From Ahrensia sp. (GTDB lineage: Bacteria > Pseudomonadota > Alphaproteobacteria > Rhizobiales > Rhizobiaceae): DNA of 54,655 nucleotides. The stretch's first letter is position 1; every line of letters begins with the position of its first letter. Shown piece after piece: positions 26,372-35,402 of this stretch. Below the pieces are notes generated by a model. The model saw nothing but the letters and a program-made list of their open reading frames with translations, had not been told where the DNA came from and searched no databases. The translations under genes were made by a program, and so were the position numbers. The DNA lies in NCBI GenBank assembly GCA_002706335.1, contig PAKZ01000022.1, positions 1 to 54,655 on the forward strand, written 5' to 3'.

Positions 26372-27643
26372 TCAGAACGGCCGGTCGCGCCAAGTGGGCT
26401 CGCTCAGTTCCTTGCGGAAGGTCGGCTTTCGCTGTTCGAGCTTGATCCCGATCTTCGGCAACACCTTCTCCACCAGCAGCTCATTGGAACGCAGCAGCTT
26501 GTCTACCGGGCCCGGACCGACGCCGATCCAGGGCACGATCATCTCCATGCCGTAGGTCTCGATCATCTTTTCCATTTTGCTGGCCACGGTATCCACGGAC
26601 CCGGCGATCGCAAAACCGCGGTTCACCATCGATTCATAAGTGTTGGGGATCGGTCCTTCTTCGCCTGGGCGCCGCAGTGCTTCGTTGAAACCAAAGTGAT
26701 CATGCCAGCCGGTCCAGATATAGCCCAACGCATCCTTGCCGATGTTAAAGGCCTCTTGGTCGGTATCCGCCACAACGATGTCGCGGAAATGGCCAACGTT
26801 CTGACCCCACTTGATGTTCGGATCGCGTTGCTGCGCCTCGGCGTGGTAGGCGTCGAGGCACATCCGCAGCGTCTCGTCGATGGGCGTGAAGACAATCGGC
26901 CACCCCCCCTCCTGCGCAGCCCATTTCATCGTGTTGGGACTGAGAGTGAAGGGTACCATCAATTCGATGGTCGAAGGATCCTGAAGGGTGTTCGGCGCGA
27001 TGCCGATCTTTTTCAGGATATCGCCCTCGACCATGTCCGGTGCCATTTTCTTGGTCTTCGGGTGATCCCAGACAACATTGTCTGGTGGCACTTGCCAATG
27101 CTTGCCCTTGAACGAGAAGGTCCTGTTGTTCAGAAGCCCCTTGATCACGTCATAGGATTCCTGGAAAAGTTCCCGATTGCGCGCGTCGTTGGTGGCGTAG
27201 TCGGGGTCGGTCGCAAAGGTTGCCACGGCGCCGTTCTTCTGGCCGATCGTGGTAACGTGCCTCGCCTGATAGCCGCGCGCGAAGCCGGTGAACATGCGTC
27301 CTTCTGAGAACTGGTCCAGCATCGCCAGATCCTCGGCGACGAGGATCGGATTGCGCGCGGGAAGTACGGTAGCCATCTGGCCGATGCGAATGCGATTGGT
27401 GAAGCCGGCTGCCCAGGCGCCCAGCAGGATAGGGTTATTGGAAATCTCCAGCCCTTCCAGATGAAAGTGGTGCTCTGAAAAAGCCACGAAGTCGAACCCG
27501 AGGTCCTCCAGTTGCTTGATCACACGCGCATGTTCGTTCAGCGAACGCTGGTAGTAGGTTGGATTGGCTCCCGGATATTGCTCGGACTTCAACTCGTCGT
27601 GTTTGGCGGCCGAAGCCGGCAGCAGAAATGCTCCAAATCGCAT
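26372..27643 (-). CDS. LLM-class flavin-dependent monooxygenase
   Basis: The ATG at 27643 (MRFGAFLLPA) gives 423 aa; an upstream in-frame ATG would add an unnatural leader. The protein shows the bacterial-luciferase-like TIM-barrel pattern: DLGFDFVAFSEHHFHLEGLEISNNPILLGAWAAGFTNRIRIGQMATVLP and LDQFSEGRMFTGFARGYQARH. Such enzymes use reduced FMN delivered by a separate reductase, and an NADPH:FMN reductase gene lies just upstream. Members carry out Baeyer-Villiger oxidation of cyclic ketones, limonene or alkane oxidation and similar steps. The substrate cannot be deduced. Confidence 0.92.
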   Translation of the reverse strand: MRFGAFLLPASAAKHDELKSEQYPGANPTYYQRSLNEHARVIKQLEDLGFDFVAFSEHHFHLEGLEISNNPILLGAWAAGFTNRIRIGQMATVLPARNPILVAEDLAMLDQFSEGRMFTGFARGYQARHVTTIGQKNGAVATFATDPDYATNDARNRELFQESYDVIKGLLNNRTFSFKGKHWQVPPDNVVWDHPKTKKMAPDMVEGDILKKIGIAPNTLQDPSTIELMVPFTLSPNTMKWAAQEGGWPIVFTPIDETLRMCLDAYHAEAQQRDPNIKWGQNVGHFRDIVVADTDQEAFNIGKDALGYIWTGWHDHFGFNEALRRPGEEGPIPNTYESMVNRGFAIAGSVDTVASKMEKMIETYGMEMIVPWIGVGPGPVDKLLRSNELLVEKVLPKIGIKLEQRKPTFRKELSEPTWRDRPF

Positions 27644-27732
27644 AGTGTCTTCTCCTCTAGTGATTCGCTTACCAGCGCCTGGACGCTGTCCTCCCGACGT
27701 CCCCGTCCGCCAAAGCGGAGCGGGCAGGTCCT

Positions 27733-28305
27733 TCAACTCTTGTGCATTGCAAACTCCGTTACCTGATCGGCGATCGTGTCGAGTTGGAAGCGCACTGCGG
27801 CATCCACACAGACACCCGCGTCATTGAAGACATTCTGGGTTGAATTGATCATTCCGCCCATCGGCGTCGGCCATCCGCGCAGCGCATGGACAATCGCCCG
27901 AAGCGCGGTCAGCGTCTGGCCAGTAGCCTGCCAGCCGGCGCCGCAGGCGACACAGCCCACCGGCAGCCCGTCGAAATACACCCGCGGATCGCTGTTCATG
28001 TCCTCGGTGTAGTCGAGAGCGTTCTTTACCAACCCCGAGACTGAGCCGTGGTAGGCGGGCGAGCACAGAACGAGCCCATCGCATTCCCGCATCAGCGCGA
28101 TCATCCTTTGCGCGGCCTCGCTGCGCTCGGGAAACTCAGGCGAATAAAGCGGCAGGTCCAGCGCTTCTCCAGTGATCAGCGCGGTCCGTGCTCCGCGGTC
28201 CTCGGCGCGTGCTAGCACGTGTCCCAATGCCCTCTGCCCGGTCGATTTATGACGCAAAGTTCCACCGACCCCCAGAATCAGGGGGCGGGCCGTTCGGGTC
28301 TTCAT
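27733..28305 (-). CDS. NADPH-dependent FMN reductase family protein
   Basis: The 190-residue flavodoxin-like protein starts with ILGVGGTLRHKSTGQRAL (the FMN phosphate-binding loop, G-x-R-x-x-S/T). It contains LCSPAYHGSVSGLVKNALDY, the family signature (P.Y.GS.pG.lKnalD), and ends with a typical alpha-helix. It supplies FMNH2. The location directly before the LLM monooxygenase (89 bp) indicates that the two act as a two-component system. Confidence 0.92.
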   Translation of the reverse strand: MKTRTARPLILGVGGTLRHKSTGQRALGHVLARAEDRGARTALITGEALDLPLYSPEFPERSEAAQRMIALMRECDGLVLCSPAYHGSVSGLVKNALDYTEDMNSDPRVYFDGLPVGCVACGAGWQATGQTLTALRAIVHALRGWPTPMGGMINSTQNVFNDAGVCVDAAVRFQLDTIADQVTEFAMHKS

Positions 28306-28443
28306 TGAAGACGTCCTCCCTAAAGCCTCGATCCTGCCGCCGCCTCATTTCCCCAGGCGATTTGAAACATCGACATGAATGACGCTATTACTCCATGCGA
28401 CATCGTCGCATAACTAACTGCCGCCTGTTCACTCAGCGAACGA

Positions 28444-29478
28444 TTATTTGGCGCCTCGTCCTGTTCGTTGCAGATCCAGCGCAACGTCCACGATCATGTC
28501 CTCCTGCCCGCCGACCATTTTGCGACGTCCCAACTCGACCAGGATTTCGCGTGAATCGAGTCCGTAGGCGTTTGCGGCGGTTTCGGCGTGACGCAAAAAG
28601 CTGGAATAGACGCCGGTGTATCCCAGCGCGATTGTCTCGCGGTCCACCTGCACCGGCCTGTCCTGGATCGGGCGCACTAGACGGTCGGCCGCGTCCATGA
28701 GCGCGAAAAGATCGCAGCCGTGGTCCCAACCCGAACGCTCGGCGACGGCCACGAAGGCTTCGATCGGCGTGTTGCCGGCCCCTGCGCCCATGCCGGCCAA
28801 AGAGGCGTCCACCCGGAACGCGCCCTGTTCGACCGCAACAACCGAATTGGCCACCGCAAGCGACAGGTTCTGATGCGCATGAATGCCCACCTGGGTTTCC
28901 GGCTTCAGCACTTCGCGATAGGCGTGGATACGGTCCCGCGCGCCATCCATCAGCAGCGCACCGGCCGAGTCGGTGACATAGACGCAATGGGCACCATAGC
29001 TTTCCATCAACAACGCCTGTTCGGCCAATTCCTTGGGCCCCAACATGTGCGCCATCATCAAAAAACCCGACACATCCATGCCGATCTTGCAGGCATAGGC
29101 GATATGCTGGGCAGCGACATCGGCTTCGGTGCAGTGAGTGGCCACCCGGACCGAGCGGACCCCGGCGTCATAGGCGGCCTGAAGGTCGTGAATCGTGCCG
29201 ATTCCGGGTACAAGAAGGGCTGTCAGTTTGGCGGTTTCAAGTTTGTCGGCGACTGCGGCGATCCATTCCAGATCAGTGTGCCGACCAAAACCGTAGGCAA
29301 AGCTCGACCCGGCCAGGCCGTCGCCGTGGCTGAGTTCGATCGCGGCCACGCCGGCGCGGTCAAGCGCCGTGGCGATGTCGATGCATTGATCCAAAGTGTA
29401 CCGGTGGCGGATCGCATGCATCCCGTCGCGCAGGGTTACGTCCTGCACATAGAGCTTGGTCTTGTCCGAATCGGTCAT
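28444..29478 (-). CDS. mhpE: 4-hydroxy-2-oxovalerate aldolase
   Basis: The 344-residue class II pyruvate aldolase splits 4-hydroxy-2-oxovalerate into pyruvate and acetaldehyde. Features are [12 protein letters not shown] at the N-terminus (catalytic Arg, metal-binding Asp and His20-type residues), ELSHGDGL, and the metal ligand motif [11 protein letters not shown], plus [20 protein letters not shown]. DmpG/MhpE enzymes channel acetaldehyde to the partner dehydrogenase encoded immediately upstream. A ribosome site GGGAG precedes the ATG at 29478, which lies inside the 3' end of the dehydrogenase frame. Confidence 0.96.
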   Translation of the reverse strand: MTDSDKTKLYVQDVTLRDGMHAIRHRYTLDQCIDIATALDRAGVAAIELSHGDGLAGSSFAYGFGRHTDLEWIAAVADKLETAKLTALLVPGIGTIHDLQAAYDAGVRSVRVATHCTEADVAAQHIAYACKIGMDVSGFLMMAHMLGPKELAEQALLMESYGAHCVYVTDSAGALLMDGARDRIHAYREVLKPETQVGIHAHQNLSLAVANSVVAVEQGAFRVDASLAGMGAGAGNTPIEAFVAVAERSGWDHGCDLFALMDAADRLVRPIQDRPVQVDRETIALGYTGVYSSFLRHAETAANAYGLDSREILVELGRRKMVGGQEDMIVDVALDLQRTGRGAK

Positions 29479-30421
29479 CTCCCGCGGCCTCCGTTAGTGT
29501 CCGCCGCGCCAGCCGTTCGGCGGTTTTCAGCGCAGCAGAGGTCATGATGTCCAGATTGCCGGCATATTTCGGAAGGTAATGACCCGCGCCTTCGACCTCG
29601 AGAAACACGCTGACCTTCAGCCCGGTGGCGTGATCGTCCACGCCGGGGATGCGCACCGCGGCGTTGTTGCCGATTGTCTCGAACTGGATTTCCTGTTTCA
29701 GCCGATAACCGGGCACGTAGTCCTGCACCTCGGCGATCATCGCCTCGACCGAGCGGCGCACCGCCTCACGATCAGTCGTTTTTGCCAAACAATAAACCGT
29801 GTCCCGCATGATCAGGGGCGGCTCGGCGGGGTTGAGAATAATCACCGCCTTGCCCTTGGAGGCGCCGCCGACCTCGCAGATCGCCCGCGATGTGGTCTCG
29901 GTGAATTCGTCGATATTGGCGCGGGTGCCCGGCCCGGCCGAGCGTGACGAGATCGAGGCGACGATCTCCGCATAGCTCACTTCGGCGACTCGCGACACTG
30001 CTGCCACGATCGGGATCGTAGCCTGGCCGCCACAAGTTACCATATTGATATTGGTCTGTTCCAGGTGATTGTCCATGTTCACCACGGGAACAACGTAAGG
30101 GCCAATGGCTGCCGGAGTCAGGTCGATCATGATCTTGCTCGCGTCCCGGACAATCTGGTCATTGCGCTTGTGTGCGCCTGCGGAGGTCGCATCGAACACA
30201 ATGCCAATCTCGGGCCACACGGGCAGCCGGGTCAGCCCCTCGATGCCTTCGTGAGTAGACGCGACGCCAAGCCGGGTGGCACGGGACAGACCATCGCTGT
30301 CCGGGTCGATCCCGACCATGGCGCCCATCTTCAGAACATCCGAAGTCCTCATGATCTTGATCATCAGATCGGTCCCGATATTGCCCGAACCGATGATTGC
30401 AACCTTGATCTTACCGGTCAT
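29360..30421 (-). CDS. mhpF: Acetaldehyde dehydrogenase (acylating)
   Basis: This converts acetaldehyde and CoA to acetyl-CoA with NAD+. The ATG at 30421 ([18 protein letters not shown], Rossmann GxGxxG) overlaps the hydratase stop. The catalytic Cys130 sits in [12 protein letters not shown]. Family members are about 300-320 aa and end near ALKTAERLA. Here the frame runs on for some 40 residues over the first 119 bp of the aldolase gene, ending without family similarity. A 1-nt shift near 29480 would bring a TGA overlapping the aldolase ATG into frame, so this is either a real extension or a small frameshift or sequencing error. Confidence 0.93.
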   Translation of the reverse strand: MTGKIKVAIIGSGNIGTDLMIKIMRTSDVLKMGAMVGIDPDSDGLSRATRLGVASTHEGIEGLTRLPVWPEIGIVFDATSAGAHKRNDQIVRDASKIMIDLTPAAIGPYVVPVVNMDNHLEQTNINMVTCGGQATIPIVAAVSRVAEVSYAEIVASISSRSAGPGTRANIDEFTETTSRAICEVGGASKGKAVIILNPAEPPLIMRDTVYCLAKTTDREAVRRSVEAMIAEVQDYVPGYRLKQEIQFETIGNNAAVRIPGVDDHATGLKVSVFLEVEGAGHYLPKYAGNLDIMTSAALKTAERLARRTLTEAAGDDRFGQDQALCAGRNPARRDACDPPPVHFGSMHRHRHGA

Positions 30422-31215
30422 GCCCCTGCCCTTCCGTCGTCGAAATTCACCTGGATTGGCGAGAACCCGGAAATTTCGGCCAGATACACCTCGCCCGGTC
30501 CCACCGGGACCATCGGCCCGAAGGCCCCCGACATCACGATGTCGCCTTCTGCCAGTGGTTGGCCCAGTTCCGCCATGCGGCGTGCCAGCCACAATGTCGC
30601 GTTGAGCGGGCTTCCCATGCAATCTACGCCCAGCCCGCGCGAAACGACGCGGCCATTGCACGACAGGATGCCGCCGCAGAGCCGCAGGTCGAGATCGGTC
30701 AGCCGACGCGCGCCCAGGCCCAGAAGAAACCCCCCGCCCGACGCGTTGTCGGCCACGGTGTCGACCAGCTTGATGTCCCAGTCGCGTATCGCGGTGTCCA
30801 CCACTTCAAGCGCCGGCACCGCATAGGCGACGCGGCGGATCAGCTCGGCCATCGGCGCCTGGGGATCGTCGAAGTCGCGGTCCATCACGAAGGCCACTTC
30901 CAATTCGGCCTTTGGCTGCATGAAGCGGCCGGTGTCGACCACCTCGCCCTCGGTGAAGAAATAGTCGGCCCAAAGCATCCCGTAATCGGGTTGGTCGATG
31001 CCCATCTGGGCCTGAACCGCTGGCGAGGTCAGCCCGATCTTGCAACCCACAAACCGTCGTCCCTGGCCCAGCCAAATCTTGTTCGCGGCGTCCTGCACCG
31101 CATAGGCGTCCTCAACCGTGTCCAGCCCATGACTTTCACGCAGAGGGGGGATCTGTTTCAGCTCAGTCCGGGCGCCCACCAGCGCAACGGCCATGTCGTC
31201 GATGCGCCCGCTCAT
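30418..31215 (-). CDS. mhpD: 2-hydroxypentadienoate (2-oxopent-4-enoate) hydratase
   Basis: This adds water to 2-hydroxypenta-2,4-dienoate to give 4-hydroxy-2-oxovalerate. The 265-residue protein matches MhpD through [60 protein letters not shown] and [15 protein letters not shown]. The [13 protein letters not shown] version separates it from the decarboxylase branch (compare the paralogue at 39406). The true start is ATG 31215, overlapping the flavin reductase stop by 4 bp; it overlaps mhpF by 4 bp as well. Confidence 0.94.
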   Translation of the reverse strand: MSGRIDDMAVALVGARTELKQIPPLRESHGLDTVEDAYAVQDAANKIWLGQGRRFVGCKIGLTSPAVQAQMGIDQPDYGMLWADYFFTEGEVVDTGRFMQPKAELEVAFVMDRDFDDPQAPMAELIRRVAYAVPALEVVDTAIRDWDIKLVDTVADNASGGGFLLGLGARRLTDLDLRLCGGILSCNGRVVSRGLGVDCMGSPLNATLWLARRMAELGQPLAEGDIVMSGAFGPMVPVGPGEVYLAEISGFSPIQVNFDDGRAGA

Positions 31216-31763
31216 GCGGTGCCCCGGGGCTGGCGGGTTTCTTCGTCTATCGGCAGATAGTCGCCCCGCCAGAGCAGAAGCGGCGGCTCGGGAAAGGTGC
31301 GGGCGCGCAACACGCGCCCCACCAGAATCGTGTGGTCGCCGCCGGGCAAGGTAGTTTCGAGGCAGCATTCGATCCAGGCCGCAGCACCTTTGATCAAGGG
31401 CATCTCGGCCAGCCCCTCCTCAAGATCGAGATCGGCGAAGCGGTCGACATCGGCGGTCGCGAAACGGCGCGACACCTCTTCCTGATCGGCCGCCAGAATA
31501 TTCACCGCAAAGCGTTGCGCACTCAGGAAGATCGGCAACGAATAGGCTTCGTTGCGCAAACTCCATTGAACCAGCGGCGGGTCGAGCGACAATGAGGAGA
31601 ACGACGTGGCCGTGACACCATATTGCCCCTCCTCGTCATCATGCGTCGTCATCACCGTGATGCCGGTGGCGAAGCGTCCCAGCGCCTCGCGGAACGCTGT
31701 CGGCGCCAGGGGTGGCGTCGTTTTGGCACTGACAAAGCGGGTTGCCTGAGTGTGCATCGTCAT
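31212..31763 (-). CDS. Flavin reductase (HpaC-like) of a two-component monooxygenase
   Basis: The 183-residue split-barrel protein has the flavin reductase signature [41 protein letters not shown], followed by [18 protein letters not shown] and the NAD-contact region in the C-terminal half (ending LLLWRGDYL). It delivers FADH2 to the HpaB-like oxygenase encoded two genes upstream, from which it is separated by the C-C hydrolase gene. Start at ATG 31763; an alternative two residues later is equivalent. Confidence 0.93.
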   Translation of the reverse strand: [183 protein letters not shown]

Positions 31764-31831
31764 GACTTTGCTCTCTATGTCTTAGGGTCGGTTGGGCCGA
31801 AGAGACCGCGGATTTCCGTTCCTGGCCGCGT

Positions 31832-32704
31832 TTAGCGGCCCAGAAGGAAGTCGATGTGAATCCGGTTGAACGTTTCGGGATCTTCGAACTGAGGCCAGTG
31901 GCCGCATTCGTTCATCACCTCGAAACGCGCATTGGGAATCGCATCCGCGATCTTGCGACCCTCCTCGGGCGCAGCGGTGGGATCGTGCGACGTCCACAGA
32001 ACCAAGGTCGGCGTATTGATCTTGGCACTGTCCTCGGAGCTGAACATGTTCCGCTGACGGATGTCCATTTCCTGCAGGCACAGTATGCGTTCCATGATGT
32101 CGGCATTGCCGGGCTGTGAATAGATTGCGCGGCGCACCTCGACGAGGTCGTCATTTACCTTGGAATGGTCGTGCATCAGAAATTCTAGCCGTGTACGAAT
32201 CCGTTCTGGAGACGGATCGTTCACCGCTTCCATGGTCAGTCGTTTGATGCGCTCCATGACCTCCGGATAGGCTGTCCATCCGCCGGCGGTGTTCAGCACC
32301 AGGCGGTCCACCCACTCGGGATGGTGGACACCCACCCAACCGGCCACCCAGCCGCCCAGGGATTCGCCGGAGATATGTGCCTTTTCATATCCAAGCGCCT
32401 TGATCACATCGATCACGTGCTTGGCATAGTCGGCGATTTCGTAGTCCAGCTTCGGCTTGTCGCTCCAACCGTGGCCGACCAGGTCGATTGCATAGGTGCG
32501 AAAATGCTCGGCATGGGCGGCCAGATTGCGGCTGAAGGCCTCGGCGTGGCCGCCGGTGCCGTGGATCAGGATCAGCAGCGGCTTGTCTTCGTCGCCGGCC
32601 GCCAGATAGCGGGTGCGGACTCCGCCCGCATCCAGATAGCCTTGGGTGAAAGGCACCCGTGTCAGGTCGGTCCAGATGGACTGATGTTGGGACGTCGTTG
32701 TCAT
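31832..32704 (-). CDS. meta-Cleavage-product alpha/beta hydrolase (MhpC-like)
   Basis: The ATG at 32704 has a GGAG ribosome site; the 290-residue protein has the oxyanion HGTGGHAEAF, nucleophile Ser in ISGESLGGWVAG, acid Asp in WTSHDPT and catalytic His in NECGHWPQFE. This is the triad of C-C bond hydrolases such as MhpC and BphD, which split the ring-opened dienoic acid into 2-hydroxypentadienoate and a short acid. It sits between the HpaB-like oxygenase and the flavin reductase genes, as part of one pathway. Confidence 0.93.
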   Translation of the reverse strand: MTTTSQHQSIWTDLTRVPFTQGYLDAGGVRTRYLAAGDEDKPLLILIHGTGGHAEAFSRNLAAHAEHFRTYAIDLVGHGWSDKPKLDYEIADYAKHVIDVIKALGYEKAHISGESLGGWVAGWVGVHHPEWVDRLVLNTAGGWTAYPEVMERIKRLTMEAVNDPSPERIRTRLEFLMHDHSKVNDDLVEVRRAIYSQPGNADIMERILCLQEMDIRQRNMFSSEDSAKINTPTLVLWTSHDPTAAPEEGRKIADAIPNARFEVMNECGHWPQFEDPETFNRIHIDFLLGR

Positions 32705-32721
32705 CTTATTCTCCGCGTTTT

Positions 32722-34215
32722 TCACTCTGCTGCATCGCGCTGCAGGCTGCGCGCGGGCTCGGGATCACCAGCCAGCGCCAGCGCATCGTTTACGAGGCGC
32801 ATCATCTCGTCGTCCTGCACCTGAAGGTAATTCGAGGCGGTGGTCCGGATCGGATCGCCCGCATAGTAACGCTCGTATTGCAGCAGCCGCGAGCCAAACG
32901 CCTCGCCGGAAAGATCCCAGGCAAGCTTGAAAAGCCGCGCCCGATCAACCGACGACATTCCGCCTGCGCCCTGATAATACAGGTCAGTGTCTTCAGACAG
33001 TTCGGGCACGGTGAATTCGGCGCCCGAGGGCATCATCATGAACCCGCCGGCGGCAATGGTCTGAATGGTTTCTACCAGCTTCGGATAAGCCGTGGGCAGA
33101 AACGTGCGCAGCGCCTGCAAGGGGGCCAGAGCCGGACGTACCGTATCATAGCCGGTTTGCTCGCATTCCACTTCGGAGCGCACAAGACCACTCTTGAGAA
33201 ACTCGATCCCGTTCAGGGCCTCGCCCAGCATCCGCTGCACGTGCAGGAATTGGTCCGCACCGATCGACCGCGCCACCGCGATCGCCACGCCCACGCCGAA
33301 CTGCATCTTCACCAGCGCACGGGTGTTGGTCTGATGCGCGGTATAGTTGCGCAAAGCCGTTTCGGTATACAGCGCATTGTTCAGCGCGACGTCGCGATAC
33401 ATGAACACCCTTTCCCACGGAACGAAGACATTGTTGAAGATCAGAAGCGAATCGTTCTCTTCGAAATTGTTCGACAGCGGATGGTCGAAATCGGACCGCG
33501 CGCCTTCGAGCGTATAAGGCTCACGGCAGATCTGGCGCACGCCCGGGTCCGAAACCTTTACCGCGAAGGACAGCGCGTGATCGGCGTCGCTCTCCGGTAT
33601 GCCGGGCAGGCAATACATTAGCATCTCGTCCGCAACCGCGCCCAGCGTAGCCACCATCCGCGCACCCTGCACATAGATGCCCTCGTCAGTTTCCTTCACC
33701 ACCCGCATGTGCAGGTTTTCCTGTTCGGAGGACGATTTGGTCCGGTCGTTTTGCGGCGAAATTAGCGCATGGCTGAGGAACAGGTCGTTGTCCCTGATGT
33801 ACTTGTAATAGTTGAGGATGTTCTCGGCATACCGGTTTCCGCCGCGGCCGAAGACCTCGCGCGCTTCTGCAAAGGCAAGCAGGCTGGCATTGAGAAAATC
33901 CGGGGAGCGGCCCATCAAGCCGAAGTTCATGGAGGCCCAGAGATAATAGGCCTCGCGGCGCCGGCGGAGGTCATCGGCGGTTTTGGCGGGCATGAAGGCC
34001 AATCCGGCGCGCTGACCGGTTTCAGGAACTTCATAGGTCAGTATATCGCGGGTAGCCGGATCCACCTGCGCTTCATAGAGACGTGCCAACTGGCGCACGA
34101 TCCGCGAAAAGGCGGGATGCGTGGTGACATCCTCGACTCGCTCGCCGTTTATCCAAACGTCGCGAGAGTTGGCTTTCAACCCGTCTATAAATTGCTGTCC
34201 GTTGCGGACTCCCAT
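32722..34215 (-). CDS. HpaB-type FADH2-dependent aromatic monooxygenase
   Basis: The ATG at 34215 (MGVRNGQQFIDGLKANSRDVWINGERVEDVTTHPAF) follows an AGGAG site; 497 aa, similar to the 4-hydroxyphenylacetate 3-monooxygenase large subunit (usually 480-520 aa). The FAD-stabilising region EQENLHMRVV, the SHALISPQNDR loop and VFVPWERVFMYRDV are typical. It hydroxylates phenols ortho to the hydroxyl. In E. coli-type mhp operons this step is done by MhpA, a single-component FAD enzyme; here a two-component system fills the position. The substrate need not be 3-hydroxyphenylpropionate. Confidence 0.93.
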   Translation of the reverse strand: MGVRNGQQFIDGLKANSRDVWINGERVEDVTTHPAFSRIVRQLARLYEAQVDPATRDILTYEVPETGQRAGLAFMPAKTADDLRRRREAYYLWASMNFGLMGRSPDFLNASLLAFAEAREVFGRGGNRYAENILNYYKYIRDNDLFLSHALISPQNDRTKSSSEQENLHMRVVKETDEGIYVQGARMVATLGAVADEMLMYCLPGIPESDADHALSFAVKVSDPGVRQICREPYTLEGARSDFDHPLSNNFEENDSLLIFNNVFVPWERVFMYRDVALNNALYTETALRNYTAHQTNTRALVKMQFGVGVAIAVARSIGADQFLHVQRMLGEALNGIEFLKSGLVRSEVECEQTGYDTVRPALAPLQALRTFLPTAYPKLVETIQTIAAGGFMMMPSGAEFTVPELSEDTDLYYQGAGGMSSVDRARLFKLAWDLSGEAFGSRLLQYERYYAGDPIRTTASNYLQVQDDEMMRLVNDALALAGDPEPARSLQRDAAE

Positions 34216-34297
34216 GTCCCACTCCTGCTTTTTGCGTCGGCTCAGGCCCTGCCCGGACTTTGCCAGGTGCGCCCACCGTCTGGTTGAATTCGTGGCG

Positions 34298-35230
34298 TCA
34301 GTTCGGCCTGGCCGACATGATGCCCATGCCCGTAAGCCATTCTGGAATGGGTTCGTAAAACAGCATCTCGGAGCTGTAGCCCTGCCCCAATGCCGCCAGG
34401 GCGGCGATCCAGCAGCGGACCTCATGTCCGCCTCTGCCGCCGGTCCGTGAAATCGTCTCGTCATCGATGAGGTCGAGCGGCGAAAGGTCACCGGACGTGA
34501 ATGCATCAAGCAGCATCTTGTCCCAATCCGTATCAAGCGGCAGCAGCTTCGACTGCCCGGAGGCATAGCGCGGCCCTTCTCCGATCACGTTAATCTGTCG
34601 CGCCGTCCGTGCCGAATGGGGCAACGGGCCGCCTTCAATCAAGCGCTGGCGCACTTCGGGCGTGGCCGTCTCCAGCGAAGGGATCGGCGGATCATGCGAC
34701 AAGCCGCCGGACCCGATAATCAGCACCTTTTCCGGACATGCCGCCGCCCAGCGTCCCACCGCCTCGCCGAGCGCGCGGACCCGCGCCATCGTCGGGCGAG
34801 GCGCCAGCGCGCAGTTAACGAAAATAGGGATCATGCGCGTCAGCGGTACCTTGGACGACAGCAGTTCGATCGGCTGCGCCCCACCGTGATCCACCTCTAT
34901 GCGGTACGAGATCGCGACATCCACGCCCTCTTTCAGCGTGTGCTCTGCGCAGGACCAAGCCCGGCTCTCGGGAATGTCGAGCTTGCCCGCTACAGTGCCG
35001 AAATCACCCACCGAGACGCCCTCAATACCGATGCAAAACGACGGCAGGAGCTTGTAGAAGAAGCCATTCACATGATCGGGGTGGAATACAACCACCAGAT
35101 CTGGATCAGCCTCAGCCACGTAGTCGGCCGCCTTCTCGATCGCCTTCCAGAACCTCTTCTCGGCGTCCGGCGCCGCGCGATTGCGATCCATGATTGGGCT
35201 GTGCGACATGCAGACACTTCCGACGATCAT
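34298..35230 (-). CDS. mhpB: 2,3-dihydroxyphenylpropionate 1,2-dioxygenase-like extradiol dioxygenase
   Basis: The 310-residue LigB-type (class III) extradiol enzyme is about the size of MhpB (314). Motifs are MSHSPIMDRN near the N-terminus (first Fe ligand His), VVFHPDHVNGFFYKLLPSFCIG, CAEHTLKEGVDVAISYRIEVDHGG, and IGSGGLSHDPPIPS. It opens the catechol ring next to the hydroxyls. It is the first gene of the long leftward operon and is divergent from the IclR-type regulator. Confidence 0.94.
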   Translation of the reverse strand: MIVGSVCMSHSPIMDRNRAAPDAEKRFWKAIEKAADYVAEADPDLVVVFHPDHVNGFFYKLLPSFCIGIEGVSVGDFGTVAGKLDIPESRAWSCAEHTLKEGVDVAISYRIEVDHGGAQPIELLSSKVPLTRMIPIFVNCALAPRPTMARVRALGEAVGRWAAACPEKVLIIGSGGLSHDPPIPSLETATPEVRQRLIEGGPLPHSARTARQINVIGEGPRYASGQSKLLPLDTDWDKMLLDAFTSGDLSPLDLIDDETISRTGGRGGHEVRCWIAALAALGQGYSSEMLFYEPIPEWLTGMGIMSARPN

Positions 35231-35402
35231 TCTCGACTCCTCCCGTCCACTCGGCGTCCGCGCCCACCCCGTGCCCGAGTAGGCGACTCCGCCATTAATC
35301 GGACAAGGCTTTCTCGCCGTCCGACACCAAAGGAATGACGTCGGCCTTGATTTTCCGCAACGAACAGATCCATATTGTTCACAGATCGAACAAGGAAATC
35401 CG
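35231..35402. promoter_or_regulatory. Divergent mhpB/iclR promoter with GAACA dyad
   Basis: The 172-bp spacer contains GAACA at 35362-35366 and TGTTC at 35376-35380 (perfect inverted repeat, 9-bp gap), plus another GAACA about 10 bp further downstream. The site lies 20-40 bp upstream of the regulator start. IclR-type activators often bind such dyads between divergent genes. Confidence 0.45.
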
